Origin: Bathynomus jamesi
Lineage: Eukaryota > Arthropoda > Malacostraca > Isopoda > Cirolanidae
Length of the DNA stretch: 64,000 nucleotides
Assembly (NCBI GenBank): GCA_023014485.1
Contig: JAJOZX010009094.1
Coordinates: forward strand, 62,001-126,000
Direction: 5' to 3'
Positions within the stretch are counted from its first letter, which is position 1. Every line of letters starts with the position of its first letter. Shown here one piece after another: positions 55,672 through 64,000 of the stretch. The translations under genes were made by a program, and so were the position numbers. Under the pieces are notes generated by a model that had not been told where the DNA came from, ran no database searches, and saw only the letters and a list, made by a program, of their open reading frames with translations.

Positions 55672-55920
55672 ATTTGGTGCCTATTTTGTTGCTCTATCTT
55701 GTTTAGATAAAAAGTTATAGTGCAAAACATGATTCAAGGGACCCCGGAACTGGTGCTTTTGGCCGATTTCAAGGCAGAAAACTTAAAGCTCCATGCGGCA
55801 ATGCTTCCCAACAACCTAGGTCAAAATGGTTGTGATTTTTGGCCTTTTCAGGTCAAAAAGCATGGGAAAAAGTACAGAAACCTATGAAAATAAGAAAAAG
55901 TTGATTTTTGAACAGGGCTA
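55672..55920 (-). repeat. Right TIR of transposon X
   Basis: Inverted complement of 51892-52140, ending CAGGGCTA. Confidence 0.93.
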
Positions 55921-56529
55921 GCCGGACAGGTACTAAGAACGTCCAGAAGAAGGGACAAGACAGTAATGATTCCCCTGCCAAAAACACTGATTATACCAAA
56001 ACTTGAATACTGCTCAGTTTTGACGTCCCCATATAAAAAGGAAAAAATTAATAAACTTGAAAAAACGCGCACACATTTCACAGCCAAGATTGATGGCTGC
56101 AAAGAACTCAACTACTAGGGAAGACTACGTAAACTAAATCTGTACTCCCTGGAAAGAAGAAGGGAGAGGTGCACCATACTCTACATATGGAAAATGATCG
56201 AAAAAATGGTACCAAACTTCAAACTAAACTCAATTATCATTCAAACAACGCTGGAAAATAGGAAAGGCAGAAGGTGTAGTGTTCCCAATTTAAAGACCCG
56301 ACAAGGGACCTCTTCAACACTGAAGGAAAATAGCTTGGTTGTCAGGGGGCCAAGACTTTTTAACCAGCTTCCAAAGGACCTCAGAAACGTTACAGGGGTC
56401 AAAGTTTAAATCGTCAAGAGAAGGCTAAATGCCTGGCTCAGGACTGTACCACAGGAGCTGGGTGTACCTGGCGATGTGCGGTGGAGAGCGCAAGAGAGCA
56501 ACTCGATCCTCCACCAAGCCAGTAAATAC

Positions 56530-58453
56530 AGTAAATACGATTTAACATTATTTCACCGCTCAAGTTATAGGGATACCTATACTCGATGTAAATGGCCTTC
56601 ATATCGTTCAATACTATTTTTGTGCCCACTTTACATTCGGTTGGCAAGTTATCTTTAAACACGGCTAGAATACATTCAGAAACACGCACAGAGAGGTCAT
56701 CGTTAGCCACAACATCATTATTAAATACAAGTTTATAAACTCCTTTCCAATCGAGGGTTTATTCTTACCGACCCGAGCTTTTCAGTCGTGAACTCTTCTT
56801 CACACTGCATAGCGGCAGTTGAAATAATCTTCTAAGTCGTAACGACAGCTGCTCATTATATAAAGAAAGTTCTTCAGGGTGAACGGTGTAGGTGAGTTCA
56901 GCCCTGTACCGCTCAAGTGCTTTGTACCAAAGTTCATGATATTTCAAAGAGTCTAAACCTTTTAAATAAGCATCCAGCTCTAGACCATTCTCGCCTTGTT
57001 CAGTCTTACAGTCGGTAAACCCGTCGAGGCAGCGCGGTGTATGCGTACTCAAGAACCTGTTCAAAATAAAGCATATCCGTAATACTCGCGTCTAATATAG
57101 GATTCAGCTTGCCGAAACCGACGATTTCAAACATTCTGTCGAGGATGAAACGGTTTCGTTTAGGGACAAGAACGTTATCATCAGAAGCATTCTTCCACAT
57201 CAGTCGTATATCAATGCATGGCTGATCGTTATTTATACACAACGTACAAACAACGGCATATGAGGGGGTATCACTAATCTGCTCTCTTCTTGTACCTACA
57301 CATGCAGGAATTTTATAACAATCCTCACTCCACTTCTTAACTACCACGAAGATTCTATTCACTCAACACTTAAATAAACAGCATTCCATTTACCAGAGTT
57401 TGTTTGTCTACAAGTCGCTTCCAGTACATAGTTAATGGCACCGGTTTCACGCCTGAACACGCGCAATGACTTCGTCACGGACACATCATACACGGCATTG
57501 AGAGTGCTTCTCAAAGGAAGTTCCATCGTATTCGAGGAGTGCACGTCCATTCGGTTCAAGCTCTGAGATGACTATGAGCCACAGGCGAGCGGATCGGCTC
57601 GACGGGAGGAGTGAGTCACACCATAAGCTGATGAAACGTGTACGGCGTTGTTCCAACGTGAGTACTTGTAACCCATTATACTGGGTAGGTGTTTCGAGAA
57701 ATTTTCCGATACATGAAGCAATACCGGTTTTAATGTTTTATCACCCCCACTCCCCAGAATACGTACCAGACATTTTCGCTTAGGGGGATTTTCACGAACT
57801 AAACACATTTTATTCACACTCCGGCGCACTATTTGAGAGAAACATATGACCATATTTTTCTTTTTGCTTAGCAGGCGATACTCATCTCTAAATTCTGTTA
57901 AAAACTCACGCAGACCTTTAGCCACAACCTCACTACAAACCTCGTCATAATATATATTGATGTAGTGGTAAAAATACTTAAGATTCTCCATGATGACAAG
58001 ATTTACATTCTCAGTCGCAGGGTACGGGTACTCGGTATGATGCAGCATGACATAATATCGCTTGTCGCATCACTCGTCAACAAGACTCACTAACCATAAC
58101 CGTTGCTTCTCTTCTGCACGTGTTGTTTCTTCTACTTCACGGTATATGTAAACTTTTATAAAGTTTAGTCCTACAACACATGTACATCACTTGTACCACG
58201 AAATCCTGCAATGCTCTCGCCAGAATAGCCGTAGAGTATTTGTACCTCTTGGCTCTTGTTCCTTCGCACGATTCAATGTAGCCTTAAAAGTATCAAAGGA
58301 GCGTGGAATTGGGAGCCATTCAGTAACCTTATCTTCACACTTTGCCGAATACAACTTCATAAACGTCGAACACGCAATATTAAAGGTAGCCATTACTATT
58401 TTCCGTCTACGTGGGAAAATGCACATCTGAGACCCAGGGCTTGCAGCGGTCAA
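56530..58453 (-). pseudogene. Unidentified intronless coding remnant
   Basis: From 58453 down to ~56530 the minus strand shows overlapping long frames: 58453-58187, 58048-57572, 57559-57359, 57362-57006, 57064-56765 and 56710-56520. The 58048 and 57559 frames are the same frame split by one stop, and the next is a -1 continuation, so they look like one or two long proteins of over 500 residues. The frame also extends upstream of 58048 through one stop. Codon composition is balanced, unlike the AT-rich surroundings, and no transposase, reverse transcriptase or integrase motif is visible. A host retrocopy or an old integrated viral sequence are the main alternatives; I cannot identify it. Confidence 0.5.
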
Positions 58454-58745
58454 CTGAGCACGCAGGGAAGAGATATGCCCAGGTAGTAGCAGGAGTCACG
58501 TGACCGATCATACAGGTGGGCGGAGCTTAGAACTTTCTCCTGTACACACACACAAAGGAGAAAGTGAAACGCTAATTGTAACAAGATTTATTTCATAAAC
58601 GAATTATTAAAGGTGTGTGTATATATATATATATATATATTTACAAATACGTGTAATAAATAACATATCGTTAAGAATAGACATGTATAACAATCAAACG
58701 TTATGGTATCCAAAGGGTATGGTATCATAGGTACCAGGCACTTGG
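58454..58745. other. Spacer with a hairpin and (TA)n
   Basis: A 10-bp stem (ACTTTCTCCT / AGGAGAAAGT, 58532-58565) encloses a CA repeat loop. A (TA)n tract lies at 58619-58640. No gene. Confidence 0.6.
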
Positions 58746-59360
58746 TGTTACTTTTTTTATTTGTCGGGTTCAAAATCCCAGCTGAGCTGTGAACGGCCAA
58801 ATTCTAAAGGGCCAGTTCTACCTAAAGCCCAAGTTAAGCTAAATTAAAACTTACGGATTTGAGATCCTATTAGGTCCTACCTCAGGGTAACCTCAGGGTA
58901 ACCTCAGGGTTGCTGACTCGATGCGGGCCTACCTTAGACTTTAGTTACATGAAATTTAATGTAAACAAAAAGGGTACTATTTATGGTCTTCTTTCTCAAC
59001 CTTGCAACAACAACGCAACCTGGACTATTGCACGGTGCAACAATCTTGTATCTAAACAACCAAACTGAATTACAAGAGAGCTCTCTACAAGACCACACCC
59101 TGTACGTACGACATCCCACAAACGAGTAGAAAGAACGCGCAGCGCCCCAAAATGATGCCAACAGTGTGACCAAACAATGATGCCACAAGAGCTCAAAAAT
59201 GCTAGCTCTAAATTAAGTTAATTTTTCACTAACCTTACAATTATGAGATGGATATATATACACCTTAACTTAATATATACAAGCAATGCTGCATCAATCA
59301 GCTTAGTCATCGTATCGCCTTGGGACAACAATGGTTCTTCCTCTTCTAGATTTTCTAACA
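58746..59360 (-). repeat. 3' LTR of BEL copy 2
   Basis: About 615 bp, TGTTAG at 59360 to TAACA near 58746. It differs from the LTRs at 35267 and 41733 by substitutions and an extra CCTCAGGGTAA unit, so this copy is not a recent duplicate of the first. Confidence 0.92.
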
Positions 59361-60777
59361 CTCCCCACCGAAGAGGCATTGTTGTCATTACCTTCTGCAA
59401 GGTTAGCCAAGCCTTCTCCATGAGGCTGTAACTCAAATGTTTCATCTTGACTATCTGTGTTTTTGCTGATTTCTAAAGCATAGAGTTTTTGTATAGGTCT
59501 CTTTAACTTTCCTCCTGAAGTCTTTACCAGTGCAGACCTAAATTGTCTTTGCCAACAAACAACTCTTCAATTATGCCAAGCTTCCAGCATTGCCTTGGTC
59601 TTTCATCCCCAATCATTACCACTTCTCCCACCTTGATACAATTTGCATTGGAGCCCTTTACCTTGCCTGATGGGTAATAATTGAGTTCTGGCAAGTATTC
59701 CATCTGCCACCTCTTCCATAACTGATCTTGTAGCTCTTCAAGGTACCTGAACCGTCTGGTTAACTCTCCTTGAGTGCTCTGGATAGGCTGCAAGTCTTCT
59801 GGCACACTGGGGCTTGATGTTAATCGTTTACCACAAAGAAAATGATTTGGTGTCAATGGCTCTGCATCCTGCATACTGTTGTAAACAAAAGTGATAGGCC
59901 TACTGTTCACCATTGCTTCTACTTCACATAAAACAGTGCAGAATTCTTCTTTGCTCAAATGATAGCTAAAAGTTTCTTTAATGGACACTTTACACTTCTC
60001 ACTAGCCTTTCCCAAAATCCTCCCCACCATGGTGCTCTCTCAACAATAAACTCCCACTGTACCCCTTGGTGTGAAAAGTAGGATTGGAATCCTTCCTCTT
60101 TTAGCAAGGACCAAATTTCTTGGAGTTCCTTTGCAGCCTTTTTGAAGGTTTTTGCATTATCCGATATGATTTTATTTGGGAAACCCCTTCTGTTCACAAA
60201 CCTTTTAAAGGCCAAAAGAAATACATCACTACTTAAGTTGCTTACCAACTCCAAATGGATTGCTCTGGTGGTAGCACAGGTGAAAAGACATATAACCTTT
60301 GTTAGACTCCCCTCGCTCATACACATAGACTGGCCCTGCAAAGTCTACTCCCACTACATCAAATGGGGCAGTATAGACACACCGTTCTCTTGGAAGTGGA
60401 GCCACCTTTTCATAATAAGGCTTTGCACTCCAACGCTTGCAAACCACACATTTATGCAAGACCTTTTTTACTACTTGTCTAATTTTGGGAATCCAAAATT
60501 GTTGTCTAATCTCTATTATCACTTCTCTAACTCCCGCATGTAATAGCTTATGATGAGTATCCAGGTTCAAAAGGCCCACAAAGTGCCCCCCAGAAGGTAG
60601 CAAAATTGGATGTCTTTTCTCCTCTGGAAGCCCAGAAAACTGTAGTCTACCTCCTACTCTCAATAAATCCTGATCCAAAAACACATCCAAACCCTTGAGC
60701 GCAGAATGTGTTGGTAGAACCTGTAATGGATGGCTGGTGAGCAATTCTCTCTCTTCACCAAATTTTTCCTTCTGCAT
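59361..60777 (-). CDS. pol: BEL copy 2 integrase (three frames)
   Basis: Frames 60777-60229, 60341-59955 and 60030-59524 cover, in order, the zinc-binding region (HHKLLHAGVRE, CVVCKRW), the catalytic core (VDFAGPVYVYERG, SDNAKTFKKAAKEL, PWWGGFWERLVRSVK) and the C-terminal domain (VVMIGDERPRQCWKLGIIEE). Frame changes fall at different places from those of copy 1, for example one at ~60290 near the threonine-lysine of the core. The protein should end inside the LTR as in copy 1, but that part is out of frame here (after GKDNL near 59545). Confidence 0.88.
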
Positions 60778-60783
60778 ATATAC

Positions 60784-62067
60784 TGTAAGAGTCCTGTTTT
60801 ATTTATTTAGACCTTTACAAGTTTACGTAGATAATTAACTATATGCCAGGGTCACCAGCGCCCAAGTACTAGATTGGCATCCGGCACTGCGGCGCAAAGT
60901 TAATTTTAATGAAAGAGAAGGGAAGGACTGATTATTAAATCAATATGAATTTTTATATTTTATTGACAACAATTAATGAGTATATGCAAAGGGGATTTTT
61001 ACCCGTAACAACTTTGATGGACTTATAATGGCGAGATTAAATAATGGCCCGTTTGGCTAATATATAACAGTCTGCAAATAATACTGATTATAATAATGAA
61101 TAATAATACAGTAATAATAATAGTATAGTAATAATAATAATAATAACTAAAAGATAATAATAACAAAGATAATATCAATAATAACAAAGATAATAGCCAC
61201 AATGACAACCTTGTCTGCAAAGAGATAGACAAGAATACTGTAATTGATATTTCAGAGAAAAAGAATAATAAAAATGGCAATAATTAATAATTAAAATACA
61301 TATAGGTTATATAGGCCCCAGTAACCTGTGGATGATAAATTACAGTTAATTCTGGTTATGGGATTGTGTTAAGTTGAATGGGAAGACTAAAGGAAATATG
61401 TAGGCTACAAATGATTAGTAGGCCATCTGCTAAGAAAATAACATGAAACATAATAGGCTTATAAAGTAAAATATACTAAGAAAATTTAATAGGCAGGCCT
61501 TTGCCTCTTCAACATATTGAGCTGAGGTTAATCTAAAACAAAGACTATGGTAGGCCTCAGTTAGGCTAGTTACAATTTGGCTTTAGCCTAGACCTAACTT
61601 AGCCTAAGTAATTTATTATATGAATCTTACATTACTATTTGTAGTATGAATCTTAGTACTAATTGCAAACGGTATAAGGCGTTAGTATCTGCAGTATGCG
61701 GTATTGCATACAGATATGAAATAGTAAAGAATAAATATTATAAACACAAAACATACCACAAAAGGAACTTTGCTTGCTGGCGGGGTGCTTTCGAATAATA
61801 ATGGTTTTTTTTGGCGTCCTTTGTGTTGTCGTTGCACACAAGTTTGTTTTTACTTAACAATTTTACCAACCAGCCAAAATAATCCTTAAAAGCCCATTCA
61901 TGTCTAGTCACACCACACTGAATTCTTAAGAATTAAATTTGATCACTGGACATATTTAACTTGTATTTATTTATTTATTTATTTATTTTAGATTTAAATA
62001 TTTCACTCATGCCAATTTGTGGCAGTTTTCACTAATAAAGAATACTCTTGTGGTGCAAGGCACTACA
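60784..62067. mobile_element. Solo LTR, separate family, inside BEL copy 2
   Basis: A 1284-bp segment starts TGTAAGAGTCC and ends GCACTACA, flanked by ATAC at 60780-60783 and 62068-62071. Removing it with one ATAC restores BEL sequence as at 40305-40320. TG...CA ends and a 4-bp duplication fit an LTR. (TAA)n-like AT-rich sequence fills 61075-61300. Similarity to no other element in the window was seen, and no coding region. Confidence 0.8.
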
Positions 62068-62071
62068 ATAC

Positions 62072-62902
62072 CACCCAGTATTTCCTGGCTTGCTGAATCT
62101 CATTACTGTTCAGAATTCCTTCCCTTCTTGTTTCTCCCTTAATGTTGTTGGTAAATCTATATACCCATGCTGTCACTCTTAACAATCTTTTCAGACTGCT
62201 AATGTCCTCAAGCCTCAATATGGGGTCCTGCTGCATAACTTGACAACTGTTCACAGCGCATTTTCTCACCTCACTCACCCATGCTTCTTCAGCCTGGCAT
62301 TCTCCTACAATGGGCTGATTAGAAGGCCAGTTTTCACTTCCAAGTTTTAGCCACTCTGGCCCATTCCACCACAAACTTGACTGTGAAAGATCTTTCACTG
62401 AAATTCCTCGTGTTGGTAAATCAGCGGGGTTTTGGATGCCTGGACAATGCTTCCATTGCTTGGGATCTGTGTGCGCTTGAATTTCCTCCACCCTATTGGC
62501 AACAAATGGTTTCCATTTCCTTGCCTGACTTCTTAACCAGTGCCAAACTATAGTGGAGTCTGTCCAATAATAGCTTGGAATTTCATAGAGGGCCAAAGAC
62601 TTTCGCACTGTAATTGCAAGCCGACTAGCAATAACGGCACCCATCAATTCCAACCTTGGAACAGAAAGCCTTTTCAAAGGTGCTACTCTACTCTTTGCAG
62701 CAACCAACCTGCAACTTACTTCCTCTTGCAATGCGCCTCTTATATAAATACAAGTTGCATAGGCTTCCTCACTTGCATCACAAAAGATGTGCAGCTCCAA
62801 ATTGTCTGGACTATTGTTCAACTCTCCAAAGTACCATCTTGGGATTTCAATGTGTCCAAGATGTGCCAATTCTTTGAACCAATATTTCCACTTTACCACC
62901 AT
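62072..62902 (-). CDS. pol: BEL copy 2 RNase H and linker
   Basis: An open frame of about 279 codons holds HIFCDASEEAYATCIY, VAPLKRLSVPRLELMGAVIA, YWTDSTIVWHWL and NPADLPTRGISVKD. It passes straight through the position where copy 1 has a frame change (39690), so the frame is intact here. It is interrupted at 62071 by the solo LTR and continues at 60777. Confidence 0.9.
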
Positions 62903-62906
62903 ATGA

Positions 62907-64000
62907 TCAGGTAACTCTTGGTCCCAACCAAGTCCAATTTCCCAGAGGCTCTGAAACCAAATTTTTGACTTTCACAAATGGAGCCAGGAATCCAAGAGGA
63001 TCAAAGACCTTCGAAGCCAAACTAAGAGCTGTACGTTTTGTCCACCTTGTCTCATTCTCAGCCAGCTCTACTAAAGATTTCCCATTGAAGGTAAACAAAT
63101 CATCATCTTGCTGCCAAACGATGCCTAGCACCTTTGCGTCTATTGCCCACAACTCCTTAATACCAGAATCCTCAATACTTTCTGCTGCATCAGGTACTAC
63201 AGAGGAATGACTCATAAACTCTTGTAATTGCGAATGATTGGTCTGCCATTTTCTGAGCTCCATGCCAACCTCCCTCATTATAGCTCTAGCCTCCATGAAT
63301 ATCTGTTTAGCCATTTCTGTATTATCCACGGAACATAGCAAATCATCAACATAAAAATTTTTCCTTATGTGTTCAATAGTGTTAGGATAGACTTCAGAAT
63401 ATTTCTTAAAATGGTACTGCATAGTAGCTGCCAACAGAAATGGACTAGAGCTGAGGCCAAACAACACTGACTTCATTCTATATGCTTGAACCTTAGGTTC
63501 ATTTTCCAACAAGTCTTTCGTATCCACCCACAGATACCTTACTGCATCTCTGTCCTCTGGTTTTAACTTTATCCGCAAAAAGGCTTGCTTCACATCTGCA
63601 GTCAATGCTACTCTACCAAACCTGAATCTCAGTAACAAGGAAAATAAATCTGCATTTAAATTTGGCACAGCATCCAAACAGTCATTCAAGGACACACCAC
63701 CTTTGTCCTTGGCTGAGCCATCAAAAACTACCCTCAGTTTGGTGGTAGTTTTGTCTCGCCGAACCACTGCATGGTGTGGCAGATAATGTGCCTCCTGGCT
63801 CACCAGCTCACCTTGCACCCTTTCAGCATAGCCCTCCCTTACATAACAGGATGGCCTCATCGTATTCAATTAACAACTCCTCATTTTTTCTTTGCCTGTA
63901 CAATGAAGTCTCCAACCTCCGATTAGCTAGCTGAAGGTTTGAACCGGGTTTGCAAGAATCCTTCCATGGTAGGCCAACTTCATAGCAACCATCTCTAAAC
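62907..64000 (-). CDS. pol: BEL copy 2 reverse transcriptase (partial)
   Basis: The main frame is 63869-62907, with YLPHHAVVRRDKTTTKLRVV, LTADVKQAFLRIKL, FGLSSSPFLLAATMQYHF and FYVDDLLCS. It stays open through the region (39095) where copy 1 shifts frame. A 2-base difference near 63848 puts the upstream part (to the window edge) in another frame. A further shift near 62960 separates it from the RNase H frame. Confidence 0.9.

Larger units (their letters stand above)
51892..55920 (+). mobile_element. DNA transposon X, complete, with 249-bp TIRs
   Basis: TIRs at 51892-52140 and 55672-55920 are ~90% alike and start TAG(G/C)CCTGTTCAAAAATC. The flanks read GCGGGACAGGT (51881-51891) and GCCGGACAGGT (55921-55931), an 11-bp duplication with one mismatch (GGACAGGT is exact in both). 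The interior has one two-exon transposase with family S solo LTR 2 in its intron. The transposase is homologous to that of element Y, whose 8-bp duplication is hAT-like; the longer duplication and long TIRs of X resemble Mutator-type elements. Superfamily is left open. Confidence 0.88.
51540..56530 (+). mobile_element. LINE-D copy 2, split by transposon X
   Basis: 51540-51891 encodes the catalytic block (FADDTKISRKFSDANEVETL) and KICKWSEDNNMTFNTEKF. It is interrupted by transposon X and continues at 55932 with YCSVLTSPYKK, NLYSLERRRERCTILYIWKM, RGPRLFNQLPKDLRN and WLRTVPQELGVPGD. The 3' end has AGTAAATAC twice, probably the short repeat tail of this LINE. 5' truncated; several stops. Confidence 0.85.
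58746..64000 (-). mobile_element. BEL/Pao element, second copy, running off the window
   Basis: In minus orientation: 3' LTR (58746-59360), integrase, RNase H and reverse transcriptase, closely matching the element at 35267-42339 with scattered substitutions and indels. The 5' end lies beyond 64000. It is split at 60784-62067 by an unrelated solo LTR. The two BEL copies point toward each other. Confidence 0.95.

Noticed and set aside
56438..56710. The 56710-56438 ORF as one gene
   Set aside because: Its last third runs antisense into the LINE-D 3' end; only the first part can belong to the unidentified remnant.

Overview
This window is eukaryotic repeat-rich DNA, most likely from an arthropod and plausibly a decapod crustacean. 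That is inferred from the mix of BEL/Pao, Ty3/gypsy, CR1-like and Penelope retroelements, mariner, Tigger/pogo, hAT and Merlin DNA transposons, long (TA)n and (CT)n microsatellites and TTAGG-rich spacer; nothing read here fixes a species. I found no convincing host protein-coding gene, no ribosomal RNA and no CRISPR. Nearly everything recognisable is mobile-element DNA, much of it nested, with target-site duplications (TSDs) that give many elements exact ends and an order of insertion.

Layout. 1-237 is a minisatellite. 747-7206 is a solo LTR (TSD ACCAA) holding a complete gypsy-type retrotransposon at 1155-6891 (TSD CTTCT) with very short LTRs and a primer-binding site complementary to its own LTR. 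7207-8590 is an array of tRNA-like units with one large palindrome. 8892-12271 is a nest: BEL gag remnant, solo LTR, BEL solo LTR, Merlin. 12272-17492 is a long-TIR DNA transposon with a decayed transposase. 17493-20859 is the 3' part of a Tigger element interrupted by a hAT-like transposon (Y, 18005-20730). 21362-30150 holds four LINE fragments interrupted by Tigger-type and hAT-type elements. 30170-30909 is a TIR-bounded unit with a PHD-finger remnant, and 31171-32195 is a dead mariner transposase.

32490-45432 contains several copies of one CR1-like LINE (LINE-C) abutting (CT)n tracts. One copy is split by a complete BEL/Pao element at 35267-42339 (TSD CTCTG). 45491-51440 holds a Penelope endonuclease fragment and two further LINEs on the minus strand. 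51892-55920 is a nearly complete DNA transposon (X) with 249-bp TIRs, a two-exon transposase and a solo LTR inside its intron. 56530-58453 is an unidentified minus-strand coding remnant unlike the surrounding transposons. 58746-64000 is a second BEL copy on the minus strand, running off the window and carrying a separate 1.28-kb solo LTR.

How the parts work together. The autonomous elements encode gag, protease, reverse transcriptase, RNase H and integrase (gypsy, BEL), esterase, endonuclease and reverse transcriptase (LINEs), or transposases, and the many MITE-like elements keep only the ends those enzymes would act on. Reading frames of even the youngest elements are broken by single-base gaps in short homopolymers, and the two BEL LTRs differ only by small indels. 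Some of the apparent pseudogenisation is therefore probably base-level assembly error. Coordinates supported by TSDs are exact; others are approximate.
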